Below are positions 26,925 through 35,324 of a DNA stretch of 45,689 nucleotides, piece after piece. Source of the stretch: an uncultured Pseudomonadota bacterium. Lineage in GTDB: Bacteria; Pseudomonadota; Gammaproteobacteria; Burkholderiales; CAIKXV01. The notes under the pieces are model-generated. The model ran no database searches. It was not told the origin of the DNA and worked only from the letters and a program-made list of their open reading frames with translations. Position 1 is the stretch's first letter, and the number at the start of each line of letters is the position of its first letter. Both the position numbers and the translations under genes were made by a program. The stretch lies in the NCBI GenBank assembly GCA_903831455.1, contig CAIKXV010000146.1, positions 1 through 45,689 of the forward strand, in the 5' to 3' direction.

Positions 26925-26963
26925 AAACACGAAACGAAAGTGCAACACATCACGAAACATAAT
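26918..26963 (+). promoter_or_regulatory. Repeated ACGAAA(C/G) motifs and -10-like site before ptxD
   Basis: The AT-richer patch between the divergent ptxA and ptxD genes contains ACGAAAC at 26922, 26929 and 26952 and ACGAAAG at 26934. The 12-mer CAT(G/C)ACGAAACA occurs at 26918-26929 and 26948-26959, 30 bases apart. CATAAT at 26958-26963 is a good -10 hexamer toward ptxD and has no matching -35, which fits an activator-dependent promoter. These repeats are candidates for binding by the LysR protein encoded after ptxD or by PhoB. Confidence 0.5.
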
Positions 26964-27121
26964 CGGTCGTCGTCGGTGTGCGCTCCACGGGTCGTGACCT
27001 TCGATGCCCGCGTGCGTCCCGGCCGGGACGCGCGGATGCCGCGTCAAACCCTCCCGCTCCCGATGCCCGTCACCGCGATCGGTGCGAAGGATCGCCTGCC
27101 GTACTCACCGAGGAACACCCC

Positions 27122-28120
27122 ATGTCTCGTCCTGTTGCCGTGGTCACCAACCGCGCCTTTCCCGAAACGCTGGCCTTGCTCGCGGGCACCTGCGAAGTGC
27201 GATCGAACGATGCCGATGAACCCCTGCCACGCGAAGCGCTGCTCGCGATGGCGACCGACGCGCAGGGACTGGTGGCCTTCATGCCCGACTGCATCGACGA
27301 GGCCTTCCTCGAGCGCTGCCCCCGGTTGCGCGTGGTGGCCTGTGCGCTCAAGGGCTATGACAATTTCGACATCGAGGCCTGTACCCGGCGCGGCGTGTGG
27401 GTGAGCATCGTGCCCGATCTGCTCACCGAGCCCACGGCCGAGCTGGCGATCGGGCTCGCGATCGGCCTGGGGCGGCATATCGGCGGATCCGACCGTTTCG
27501 TTCGAACCGGCCGCTTCGCGGGCTGGCGGCCGACCTTCTACGGCCAGTCGCTCGACGGCAGCACGGTGGCGATCATCGGGGCCGGCCGGGTGGGTCGCGC
27601 GATCGCGCGCAAGCTGTCGGGCTTCGCCTGCGAGGTGCTGATGACCGACGTGCACGCGCAGGCGGCGGCGCCGGGCCACGCGCGCCTCGTCGATCTCGAC
27701 GAGGCGCTCTCACGCGCGCACTTCGTGATCCTCGCGGTCCCGCTCGATGCGGGCACGCTGCACATGGTCGACGAACGCTGGCTCGAGCGGATGCGTCCTG
27801 GCGCGCTGCTGGTCAACCCGGCGCGCGGGTCGGTGGTGTCCGAGGCGGCGGTCGCGCGAGCGCTGGTCGAGGGACGGCTGGCCGGCTACGCGGCCGACGT
27901 CTACGAGTGCGAGGACTGGGCCCGGGTCGATCGGCCCGCCGGCATCGAGCCGCGCCTGCTGGCCCTGCCCGAGCGCACGCTGTTCACGACCCACATCGGG
28001 TCCGCGGTGCTCGGGGTGCGCATGGCGATCGAGCGCGACGCCGCCGAGAACCTGCTCGAAGCGCTTGCGGGCGGGCGACCGCACGGGGCCGTCAATCAGC
28101 CTGCCGCGCGCCGAGCGTGA
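27122..28120 (+). CDS. ptxD: Phosphite dehydrogenase (phosphonate dehydrogenase, NAD-dependent)
   Basis: A 332-residue D-2-hydroxyacid dehydrogenase-fold enzyme that oxidises phosphite to phosphate with NAD. It matches Pseudomonas stutzeri PtxD (336 residues, recalled) along its length, with motifs VACALKGYDNFD (73-84), GWRPTFYG (134-141) and ADVYECEDWARVDRP (258-272). Residues equivalent to the described active site are all present: Met54, Lys77, Trp135, Tyr140, catalytic Arg235, Glu264 and His291, and Ser294. The nucleotide loop is GAGRVG (153-158), with Asp176 after strand two, which favours NAD over NADP. An AGGA site precedes the ATG at 27122. It is divergent from the ptxABC-like transporter and overlaps the LysR gene. 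Confidence 0.93.
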   Translation: MSRPVAVVTNRAFPETLALLAGTCEVRSNDADEPLPREALLAMATDAQGLVAFMPDCIDEAFLERCPRLRVVACALKGYDNFDIEACTRRGVWVSIVPDLLTEPTAELAIGLAIGLGRHIGGSDRFVRTGRFAGWRPTFYGQSLDGSTVAIIGAGRVGRAIARKLSGFACEVLMTDVHAQAAAPGHARLVDLDEALSRAHFVILAVPLDAGTLHMVDERWLERMRPGALLVNPARGSVVSEAAVARALVEGRLAGYAADVYECEDWARVDRPAGIEPRLLALPERTLFTTHIGSAVLGVRMAIERDAAENLLEALAGGRPHGAVNQPAARRA

Positions 28121-29034
28121 TCGATCTCGACTGCCTGGCCTCGTTCGTGGCGGTGGTCGACACCGGAAGCTTCGGTGCGGCTGCCGCCCACAGGGGGCTG
28201 TCGCAGTCCGGCGTGAGCCAGCATGTGGCGCGCATCGAAGCGGCGCTGGGCGAGCGACTGCTCGTGCGCGGGCGCCGGGCGAGCCTGCCCAGCGAGGCCG
28301 GCAGCCGGCTGCTGCCCTACGCGCGCGAACTGCTCGCGCTCGAGGCGCGGGCCCGTGAATCGGTCGCGCCGTCGCGGCTGGCGCTCGGCGCCTCGGGCAA
28401 CATCGCGACCTATCTGCTGCCCGAGCTGGTGCGCCGGTTTGGCGAGACTCCCGCAGGGTGCGCAGTGGCGGTGGATCTGTCCACCGGATCCAATCCCGAC
28501 GTGCTGCGTCGCCTGGGGCATCGACTGCTCGACCTCGCGCTCACCGAGTGGGTGCCGGCGGACCCCGCCCTTCGGGCGACGGCCTGGCACCGCGAGCCCC
28601 TCGGAGTGATCGTTCCTCCGGGCCATCGGCTGGCGTGCGGGGGCCCGCTGTCGATCGATCAGCTGGCGGCCGAGCCGATGATCGGGGGCGAGCCCGGGTC
28701 GGGCACGGCCACGCTGCTGCGCGAGCGGTTCGGCGAGGCTGCAAGGCGGTTGCCGGTGCGGCAGGCGTTCGGGAGTACCGAGGGCGTCAAGCGCGCGGTG
28801 ATGGCGGGTCTGGGGGTATCGATCGTGATGCGCGTGGCGGTGCAGGCCGAACTGGACCGCGGTGCGCTGGTCTGGAGGGAGCTGGAAGGCGAGCCGCTCG
28901 TCAAGACGTTGCAGCTCGTGCGGCGCGCGGGGGACGGCGACGGCGCGCTCGCGGAGCGCTTTGCCCGGTTCCTGCAGGCGGCAGGGGCGCCACGAGCGCG
29001 CGAGACGGATCAGGCGAGCCGTCCCGCCCTGTAG
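28117..29034 (+). CDS. ptxE: LysR-family regulator of the ptx locus (PtxE-like)
   Basis: A 305-residue LysR-type regulator. The N-terminal winged helix-turn-helix is seen as LASFVAVVDTGSFGAAAAHRGLSQSGVSQHVARIEAALGE split over residues 7-46, followed by a substrate-binding-like effector domain (about 90-290). The GTG at 28117 overlaps the ptxD stop as GTGA, so it is co-translated with ptxD. In P. stutzeri the fifth gene of the ptx locus, ptxE, is also a LysR regulator located directly after ptxD, which is the basis for the name. Its last 25 bases overlap the convergent pirin gene. Confidence 0.87.
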   Translation: MIDLDCLASFVAVVDTGSFGAAAAHRGLSQSGVSQHVARIEAALGERLLVRGRRASLPSEAGSRLLPYARELLALEARARESVAPSRLALGASGNIATYLLPELVRRFGETPAGCAVAVDLSTGSNPDVLRRLGHRLLDLALTEWVPADPALRATAWHREPLGVIVPPGHRLACGGPLSIDQLAAEPMIGGEPGSGTATLLRERFGEAARRLPVRQAFGSTEGVKRAVMAGLGVSIVMRVAVQAELDRGALVWRELEGEPLVKTLQLVRRAGDGDGALAERFARFLQAAGAPRARETDQASRPAL

Positions 29035-29975
29035 TCGGCGATCGCCGCGTGGATCTGCTGCTCGCTGTTCATGACGAAGGGTCCGTACTGCACGATCGGC
29101 TCGCGCAGCGGGCGCCCGGCGATGAGCAGGGCGAGGGCATCGGCATCGCCTGCGTCCAGGCGCACGCCATCGGCCTGCGGATCGTTGCCGAGGATCGCCA
29201 TGCGCTGCGCGGGCACGGCCTGCCCGTCGATCGACAGCTGGCCGCGGTACACGTACACGAACGCGTTGTGGTCGGCCGGCAGGGCCTGCTCGAAGCGCGC
29301 TCCCGCGGGCAGGCGGAGGTCGAGGTAGAGCGGTGCCGTGGCATCGCGCCGCACCGCGCCCGCCACGCCCTGGCTCTCGCCGGCGATCACCGTCACCTGC
29401 ACGCCTGCCGGGGTGAGCAGGCGTGGTAATTGCGCAGCGGTGAAGTCGCGATACCAGGGGGCCGCCATCTTGTCTTGGGCGGGCAGGTTGAGCCAGAGCT
29501 GGAAGCCTTCCATCCGCCCGTGCTCCTGCTCCGGGATCTCGGAGTGGATCACGCCGCGGCCCGCGGTCATCCACTGCACGCCCCCGTTCTCCAGCAGGCC
29601 CTCGTTGCCCGCGCTGTCGCGGTGGCGCATCCGCCCGGCGATCATGTAGGTCACCGTCTCGAAGCCACGATGCGGGTGATCCGGAAATCCCGCGATGTAC
29701 TCGTCCGGGTTGTCGCTGCCGAAGGCATCGAGCATCAGGAAGGGATCGAGTCGCTGCTGGAGGTCCTGCGTGAGCACGCGGGTGAGCTTCACGCCCGCGC
29801 CATCGGAGGTGGCACGGCCGGCGATCAGCCGCTCGATGCGACGTGGGCGAAGCAGACCGGGTGAGGAAGCGGGCGATGACGCGATCGGCGATTGCGGCGT
29901 CGATTCGTGCACGGCCGGGGTGGCGTGGGCGGCTGCCGACGCAGTCCGGGCGGCAGGCGTGGGTTCGACAGGCAT
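29010..29975 (-). CDS. Pirin family protein
   Basis: A 321-residue bicupin of the pirin family. The N-terminal cupin carries the metal-binding pattern FPDHPHRGFETVTYMI with a later HSEIP and EGFQLWLNLP. The C-terminal domain ends in the family motif REPIVQYGPFVMN. Some bacterial pirins act as quercetinases and others as regulators, so no reaction is claimed. About 40 Ala/Ser/Pro-rich residues precede the domain. The ATG at 29975 is supported by AAGGAG 8 bases upstream. It is convergent with and overlaps ptxE; I see no functional tie to phosphite use. Confidence 0.92.
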   Translation of the reverse strand: MPVEPTPAARTASAAAHATPAVHESTPQSPIASSPASSPGLLRPRRIERLIAGRATSDGAGVKLTRVLTQDLQQRLDPFLMLDAFGSDNPDEYIAGFPDHPHRGFETVTYMIAGRMRHRDSAGNEGLLENGGVQWMTAGRGVIHSEIPEQEHGRMEGFQLWLNLPAQDKMAAPWYRDFTAAQLPRLLTPAGVQVTVIAGESQGVAGAVRRDATAPLYLDLRLPAGARFEQALPADHNAFVYVYRGQLSIDGQAVPAQRMAILGNDPQADGVRLDAGDADALALLIAGRPLREPIVQYGPFVMNSEQQIHAAIADYRAGRLA

Positions 29976-30165
29976 CCTGAACTCCTTGAAGGTGGGGTGG
30001 CGTGCAACTCCCCGCCATCCACGGGGGCAGATGGGGTCGAGCCCGCGTGGCCGCAACCCCGGCCGGGCGCGCTGCGGTCGGGCCGGAGGGGGCGCACAGG
30101 CGGGCGTGCCGGCCCCCTGGCGGGCGCGTCCCGTGGCGAGCACACCCCGTCGTCCGGCATTCGCC

Positions 30166-30171
30166 TATAGT
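30166..30171 (+). promoter_or_regulatory. Candidate -10 element before the serine hydrolase gene
   Basis: TATAGT matches five of six consensus bases and places the start of transcription about 10 bases before the AAGGAGGAG ribosome binding site at 30187-30195. No good -35 hexamer is seen 16-18 bases upstream. Confidence 0.4.
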
Positions 30172-30196
30172 GCGCCTGGCGCACACAAGGAGGAGC

Positions 30197-31489
30197 ATGC
30201 CGATGAATCGCCGTTCTTTGTCCGGCCTCGCGGCCGGAGCCACGCTGGCGCTGCTGGCGGCGTTGCCCGCGTCGGCCCAGCCGCTGCCGCCGATCAACCC
30301 CGAGCAGGCCGGGTTCTCGCGGGACGGACTCGCGCGCATCGACCGCTTCTTCGCGCGCGAGATGGAGGCCAACCGGGTACCGGGTGCGGTCGTGGCCATC
30401 GCCCGCGACGGGCGCCTGGTGCACTACAAGGCCTACGGGCACCTCGATCGCGAGGCCGGTACGCCGATGCCGCTGGACGCGATCTTCCAGTTGGCCTCGA
30501 TGACCAAGATCCTCGCCTCGGTCGGGGGGCTGGTACTCAACGAGGAGGGGCGCCTGCCGCTGAAATCCCGGCTCGACGAGTACTTCCCGGCCTTCTCGAA
30601 GATGAACGTCGGGGTCGTGTCGCCGAAGGGCGAGATCACGCTGCAGCCCGCGCGCCCGATCTACATCCACGACCTGTTCCGCCATACCTCCGGCATCACC
30701 TACGGGGGACGCGGCAGCACGCCGGTCCACAAGCTCTATCCGGCCAGTTCCTCGGCGGTGGCCACCAAGTACACGGGCGACGAACTCATCGCCACGCTCG
30801 CGGGCCTGCCGCTGCTCCACCCGCCCGGCACGGTGTGGGACTACAGCTTCTCCACCGACGTCCTGGGACTGGTGATCGAGAAGGTGGCCGGTCGGCGCCT
30901 CGGCGAGTACCTGCGCGAGACGGTGTTCGAGAAGGTTCGCATGACCGACACGCACTTCGAGGTGCCGGCCGATCGTCGCGCGCGGATCGCCCGGCCGCTG
31001 CCGATCGATCCGATCACGGGCAAGCCCCAGCGCATCGCGGCGCTGGACGCGATGAACCGGTTCGATTGCGCGGGGGCCTGCGCCTTCGGCACCGTCGGCG
31101 ACTACCTGCGTTTCGGGCAGATGCTGGTCAATGGCGGGACGATCGACGGGCGTCGCGTGCTCAGTCCGCAGACCGTGGCGTGGATGACATCCGATCATCT
31201 CGGTCCGAACATCCGCAACCAGTTGCCCGACATCGAGCCGCACCGCGACGGTTACGGCTGGGGGCTGGGGGTGGCCGTGCGCCTGCAGGACGGCCAGGCC
31301 GCCACGCCCGGCACGCGCGGCGACTTCACGTGGAACGGCGCGAACGGCACGCTGTTCTGGGCCGATCCGCAGGAGCGGCTGGTCGTGGTCGTCGGTACCG
31401 CCGCACCCGGGGAAATCCGCAAGTACTACCGCGAGCAGATGGGTGCCCTGGTCTACGGCGCGATGACCCAGTTGCGGCGGACGCGCTGA
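30197..31489 (+). CDS. Beta-lactamase-fold serine hydrolase, exported
   Basis: A 430-residue member of the beta-lactamase/EstB/penicillin-binding-like family with a signal peptide ending PASAQ (about residue 28). The nucleophile motif SMTK is at 101-104. The second motif is YSF (216-218) in WDYSFSTDVLG, as in many esterases of the group, not the YxN of true class C beta-lactamases. The C-terminal half contains GDFTWNGANGTLFWADP near the position of the third motif. It is more likely an esterase or peptidase than an antibiotic resistance enzyme. AAGGAGG lies before two in-frame ATGs (30197 and 30203); spacing slightly favours 30203. Confidence 0.88.
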   Translation: MPMNRRSLSGLAAGATLALLAALPASAQPLPPINPEQAGFSRDGLARIDRFFAREMEANRVPGAVVAIARDGRLVHYKAYGHLDREAGTPMPLDAIFQLASMTKILASVGGLVLNEEGRLPLKSRLDEYFPAFSKMNVGVVSPKGEITLQPARPIYIHDLFRHTSGITYGGRGSTPVHKLYPASSSAVATKYTGDELIATLAGLPLLHPPGTVWDYSFSTDVLGLVIEKVAGRRLGEYLRETVFEKVRMTDTHFEVPADRRARIARPLPIDPITGKPQRIAALDAMNRFDCAGACAFGTVGDYLRFGQMLVNGGTIDGRRVLSPQTVAWMTSDHLGPNIRNQLPDIEPHRDGYGWGLGVAVRLQDGQAATPGTRGDFTWNGANGTLFWADPQERLVVVVGTAAPGEIRKYYREQMGALVYGAMTQLRRTR

Positions 31490-31529
31490 GCGGTCGCGAC
31501 AAGGAAACCGGCGGGGCCTCGCGTCTCAC

Positions 31530-31546
31530 GGGGCCCGGCCGGCCCC
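31530..31546. terminator. GC hairpin after the serine hydrolase gene
   Basis: GGGGCC and GGCCCC form a 6-bp stem around CGGCC, 40 bases after the stop at 31489. There is no T-run. The rest of the gap to 31768 holds nothing I recognise. Confidence 0.3.
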
Positions 31547-31768
31547 CTGCCGCCTCGCCCCTCGACCGGCCTCGCTTCGGTTCGTACCGTCGCCCCGGCG
31601 GAGGGGCCTGCACGGCGCCCGGTGGGCAGGCGGGCGCCTCGCGATCCGGCCCGAGCCGCGCGTGCGCGCCGAAGACGCGGTTGGCCAGCCCCCACGCGGC
31701 GCCCCGGGCGTGCCGCGCGGGTCCCTGCTGTTTCGCGTGCGCCGGGGTGCGGCGCACGTGCGCGTCGA

Positions 31769-32560
31769 TCAGCCCGCCGCGAGAAAGCGCTGCACGCGTT
31801 CGTTGAACAGGTCGGCGCGGGTCTTCGACAGCGAGTGGCCGCCGTGTTCGACCAGTTCGAGTTCGGCGCCCGGGATCGCCTTCGCCAGTGCCTCGGCGTG
31901 ATAGGCGGGCGTGATGTAGTCGTCGCGCGCGGCCATCACCAGCGTGGGCGTGGTGATCCGGTGCAGGTCGGCACGACGGTCGAAGGCCATGATCGCGTCG
32001 ATGCGGCCTACCGATACCTCCACCGGCGGCGCGCCGGCGACCGCGCGGCGCATCTCCTCCTCGATCTCGGCATCGTGGCCGTTGACGAACTGCGGCGAGT
32101 AGAGCCACAGCGGATGGAAGCGCGCGTGCAGCTCCGAGCCTGCCTGCTGGTACATCAGGCGCCGGGCCTCGAACAGGCGACGGAACCACGGGTCGCACCA
32201 GGTCCAGGTGGCGTAGATCGCCATGCGCGAGAGCCGCTGGGGATGCAGCACCGCGAGGGTCTGTCCGATCGCACCACCGGTGGACTGGCCCACCAGGCGA
32301 ACGCGCTCGATGCCCAGCGCGTCGAGCAGCGCGATCACGTCGGCGGCCATGCCGTCGACCGAGAAGCTGCGCTGCAGCCTGTCGCTCGCGCCGGTGCCGC
32401 GCTGGTCGTAGGTGATCACCCGGTAGCGCTGGCTGAAGAAAGGCACCTGCGGCGCCCAGGAACGTCCTGTTCCGTTCAGTCCGCTGACGAACAGCAGCGG
32501 CTCGCCGCTGCCGGACTCCTCGTAGGCGATATGTCCGTCGCCGATGGGCACTGTGGGCAT
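31769..32560 (-). CDS. Alpha/beta hydrolase (3-oxoadipate enol-lactonase/RutD-like)
   Basis: A 263-residue cytoplasmic alpha/beta hydrolase. Oxyanion region SGLNGTGRSW, strand DQRGTGASD, nucleophile elbow GQSTGG (91-96, Ser93), acid in ARDDYITP and histidine in HGGHSLS are all present. The closest groups by pattern are enol-lactonases and RutD-like aminoacrylate hydrolases; the sequence does not decide. An AGGAGAAAGACCC site precedes the ATG. It is divergent from the Bug receptor at 32836, a pairing also seen at 17561-19389, which suggests shared carboxylate metabolism. Confidence 0.88.
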   Translation of the reverse strand: MPTVPIGDGHIAYEESGSGEPLLFVSGLNGTGRSWAPQVPFFSQRYRVITYDQRGTGASDRLQRSFSVDGMAADVIALLDALGIERVRLVGQSTGGAIGQTLAVLHPQRLSRMAIYATWTWCDPWFRRLFEARRLMYQQAGSELHARFHPLWLYSPQFVNGHDAEIEEEMRRAVAGAPPVEVSVGRIDAIMAFDRRADLHRITTPTLVMAARDDYITPAYHAEALAKAIPGAELELVEHGGHSLSKTRADLFNERVQRFLAAG

Positions 32561-32835
32561 GGGTCTTTCTCCTCCTGCGTGTCATGGCCGGCTGCGGGAC
32601 GTCGTCGCAGACCCGGGCGCCGAACAGGCGCGCGCGGGGCGGGGCGCGCATCGGTACAGCCCGATGGGCCTGCACTTTCGCGGCGATGGCGCGCGGCTGT
32701 CAAGCATGCCGAAGTCCGGTTCGCGGCCCGCCCGGGCTGGGGCCGAAGCCCGGCTCATGCCCGTCGGGCGGCGGCGAGGCGAGTCGCGTGCGATGCGCTA
32801 AGCTGCACTCATCGCAGTCGTGCAGGAGTCCGACG

Positions 32836-33858
32836 ATGAATGCTGATGCCCGTCGCGTCGTGCCGTGGCCCGGTCGAGCGGTCCGCTCCGCCGGGCCGAC
32901 CGGCCGGCTTCGCCCGTGCGCGGTCGTGCTGATCGCGCTGGGGTTCGCAGGCCCCGGGTCGAGCCTCGCCTACCCGGACCGTCCGGTGCGCCTGATCGTG
33001 CCCTACGCGCCTGCCGGCGGCACCGACCTGGTCGCTCGCATGGTCGCCCAGCGGCTGTCGGAATCGACCGCGCAGCCGTTCGTGGTCGACAACCGCCCCG
33101 CGGTCGACGGCATCGTCGGCAGCGAGCTGGTCGCGCGCGCGCAGCCCGACGGCTACACGCTGCTGCTGGTGTCCACCAGCCACGCGATCAACGCCGCGCT
33201 CGGACGCAAGCTGCCCTACGACACGCTGCGCGACTTCGCGCCCATCGTGCATACCGCCAACCAGCAGCTGCTGCTGGTCGTGCACCCGGCGGTAGCGGCG
33301 AAGTCGGTGAAGGACCTGGTGGCGCTCGCCCGCGCGCGCCCGGACGCGCTCAATTACGGTTCGAGTTCGAACGCGACCGCCTTGCCGATGGAGCTGTTCA
33401 AGGCGATGACCGGCACGCGCATCCAGCATGTCCCCTACAAGGGCTCGGGGCCGATGCTCAACGAACTGATCGGCGGACAGATCCAGGTGTCGGTCGCGGC
33501 GGCGATCTCCGCGATTCCCCACGTGCGCTCCGGTCGTCTTCGCGCGCTGGCGATCGGCGATGCCCGTCGATCGACCGAGCTGCCGGACCTTCCGACGATC
33601 GCCGAGTCGGGCGTGCCCGGCTACCAGGCGACGATCTGGACCGGCATGTTCGCCCCGGCGCGCACGCCGACCCCGGTGATCGCCCGCATCAACGCCGAGG
33701 CGGTGCGTGCCGTGCAGTCAGCCGACTTTCGCGCGAAGCTGATCGAACTGGGCGCGGAGCCGGCCGGAGGCACCCCGGCGCAGTGGGGAGCCTTCGTGCG
33801 CGAGGAGATCGACAAGTGGGCGCGCATCGCGAAGAGCGCGAAGATCGTCGCCGACTGA
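32836..33858 (+). CDS. Bug-family tripartite tricarboxylate transporter substrate-binding protein
   Basis: A 340-residue receptor with a long N-terminal region; the hydrophobic part of the signal peptide is at about residues 27-45. Family elements are YPDRPVRLIVPYAPAGGTDLVARM, split by the ligand loop, then ARAQPDGYTLLLVS, HVPYKGSGPMLNELIGGQI and a MFAPARTP ending segment. AGGAG lies 7 bases before the ATG at 32836. The 275-base gap to the divergent hydrolase gene contains no other gene. No TctAB genes are present. Confidence 0.92.
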   Translation: MNADARRVVPWPGRAVRSAGPTGRLRPCAVVLIALGFAGPGSSLAYPDRPVRLIVPYAPAGGTDLVARMVAQRLSESTAQPFVVDNRPAVDGIVGSELVARAQPDGYTLLLVSTSHAINAALGRKLPYDTLRDFAPIVHTANQQLLLVVHPAVAAKSVKDLVALARARPDALNYGSSSNATALPMELFKAMTGTRIQHVPYKGSGPMLNELIGGQIQVSVAAAISAIPHVRSGRLRALAIGDARRSTELPDLPTIAESGVPGYQATIWTGMFAPARTPTPVIARINAEAVRAVQSADFRAKLIELGAEPAGGTPAQWGAFVREEIDKWARIAKSAKIVAD

Positions 33859-34114
33859 GTAACCGGCTCTCCCGTCACGCAGGCGCGAGTCGCTGCGCAG
33901 GCGATCCCGCGACGGCAGGCTGCGGCAGCGCGCCAGCGGTCCGAACCCGCGCATGGCGGGCGTGCGCAGGCGAGGCCGAGCCGCCGGCGCGAGCCTGGCA
34001 GCCGGCCGCCCGGCGCAGGCGGGTACGACCCGTCGATCCGTGCAGCGCGGACGGGGGCGGGTGTCCGGCCCCTGCGCCGCCGAAGCCACCTCGCAGCCGC
34101 GCCCGCTGCGACGA

Positions 34115-35203
34115 TCAGTGCGTCACGCGCATCCCGAGGGCGTGTGCCTGGCGTCGTTCGAAGTCCCTGCAACGATCGTCGTGGTGCTGGCCGACGATGC
34201 CCCCGCGCACGGTGCCGGGCTCGATGCTGCGGAAGATGGCCCTCCAGCTCTCGGGCAGCCGGTCGCCGTCGGGCGTGGCGAGCCAGAGCCTGAACAGCAG
34301 CCGGCGGCGCTCGGCCTCCGGGTGATCGACGAAGTCGGTGCGCGAATGCAGCGTGACGTGGCTGTTCATCAGCTGCAGGTCGCCGGCCTCGAGGAACATC
34401 GTGTACGCGAGGTCGGGGCGACGCACCAGGCTGTCGAAGCGCTCGAGCGCCTCGCGGTGGCGCAGCGACAGCTTCGGAACCCCATCGATCTGCTGGGCCG
34501 ACTGCACGCGGTTGCGGTTCCACTTGCTGAACAGCAGGCCACCCTCGAAGTCGAACACCGGTTGCGCGTACGAGGGCGCCTCGTCGGCGGCCTGCTCGCC
34601 CTGGCGGCTGAAATGGATCGGCTCATGCAGCAGTTCGAACAGGCTGGGATGCTCCTCGCGCATGCAGGCGTGCGCGGCGAGCGAGCTGGTGACGATGCTC
34701 ATCCCCCCCTGTGCCGCCGGGTTGTAGCAGGCGAGCGCGACGAAGTCGGTCGAGTCGGTATGGAAGTCGAGTTCGGCGTTCGAGCTGTAGCCGCGGCCGG
34801 TGGTGGTCCGGTAGGCCGCGCCGGTATCGCGCACCTCGGACATGTAGTGGGTGGCCTTGCCCTGCGGCCGGCCGACACCCATGTGCAGGCCCAGTGCCCA
34901 TGCGAGCAGTCCGAAGCGCTTCTCGTCGAGGCCCTCGCGCGGCATGCCCTTCAGCAGCGAGAAACCGCGGCCATGGCGCGCCTCGGCGACGGCCGCTGCC
35001 AGGGGCGCGGCGGCGGCCCCGATGTCGAAGTCGTCGCGGCGGTAGTCGAGCAGCGGCCGGTCGGGATCCCAGGCGCGGTCGACCGCCGCCCGCAGGTCGC
35101 GTCGTGCGCGCTCGTCGAGCCGCAGCACCCAGCGCTCGTCGGCGGCGAGGTCGGCGGCGGCCCAGCGCGAAGGAAGATCGGGAGTGGCGGCGATCGATGT
35201 CAT
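34115..35203 (-). CDS. TauD/TfdA-family Fe(II)/2-oxoglutarate dioxygenase
   Basis: A 362-residue dioxygenase of the TauD/TfdA superfamily. The iron-binding pair is the HTD motif at residues 148-150 (AELDFHTDSTD), with the distal histidine at 286 in HVTLHSRTDF. The 2-oxoglutarate arginine is probably in the RRRLLFRLWL strand (about 299-305). The start is placed at the ATG at 35203; the longer frame would need a TTG. The members of this subgroup have no assigned substrate that I recall. It lies between a Bug receptor and a hydrolase transcribed in the same direction, and 5 kb from ptxE. The 256-base gap before it (33859-34114) holds no recognisable gene. Confidence 0.88.
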   Translation of the reverse strand: MTSIAATPDLPSRWAAADLAADERWVLRLDERARRDLRAAVDRAWDPDRPLLDYRRDDFDIGAAAAPLAAAVAEARHGRGFSLLKGMPREGLDEKRFGLLAWALGLHMGVGRPQGKATHYMSEVRDTGAAYRTTTGRGYSSNAELDFHTDSTDFVALACYNPAAQGGMSIVTSSLAAHACMREEHPSLFELLHEPIHFSRQGEQAADEAPSYAQPVFDFEGGLLFSKWNRNRVQSAQQIDGVPKLSLRHREALERFDSLVRRPDLAYTMFLEAGDLQLMNSHVTLHSRTDFVDHPEAERRRLLFRLWLATPDGDRLPESWRAIFRSIEPGTVRGGIVGQHHDDRCRDFERRQAHALGMRVTH

Positions 35204-35324
35204 GGCGGCGGGTACGGCTGGCGGGAGGCGAGTGGCGAAGGCCGGTGGATTCAGGGGTACGGATCCGGAGCGCGGGCGCCGCAACCAGGGCGCCGGGGAA
35301 GGTTCGATGCGAACCGGGGGCGGA

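Noticed and set aside
27122-28120. PtxD-like protein as an ordinary glyoxylate/D-lactate reductase
   Set aside because: The segments CALKGYDNFD, GWRPTFYG and ADVYECEDWAR and the adjoining LysR and transporter genes are specific to phosphite dehydrogenase loci, not to general 2-hydroxyacid dehydrogenases.
30197-31489. Serine hydrolase as an antibiotic-resistance beta-lactamase
   Set aside because: The second active-site motif is YSF, not YxN, and the overall pattern fits EstB-like esterases.
34115-35203. The TauD/TfdA dioxygenase as hypophosphite dioxygenase HtxA completing a hypophosphite-phosphite pathway
   Set aside because: It is about 80 residues longer than HtxA as I recall it, shows the standard TauD HTD...H pattern, is 5 kb away from the ptx genes on the other strand and is flanked by hydrolase and Bug genes. 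There is no positive evidence for hypophosphite.
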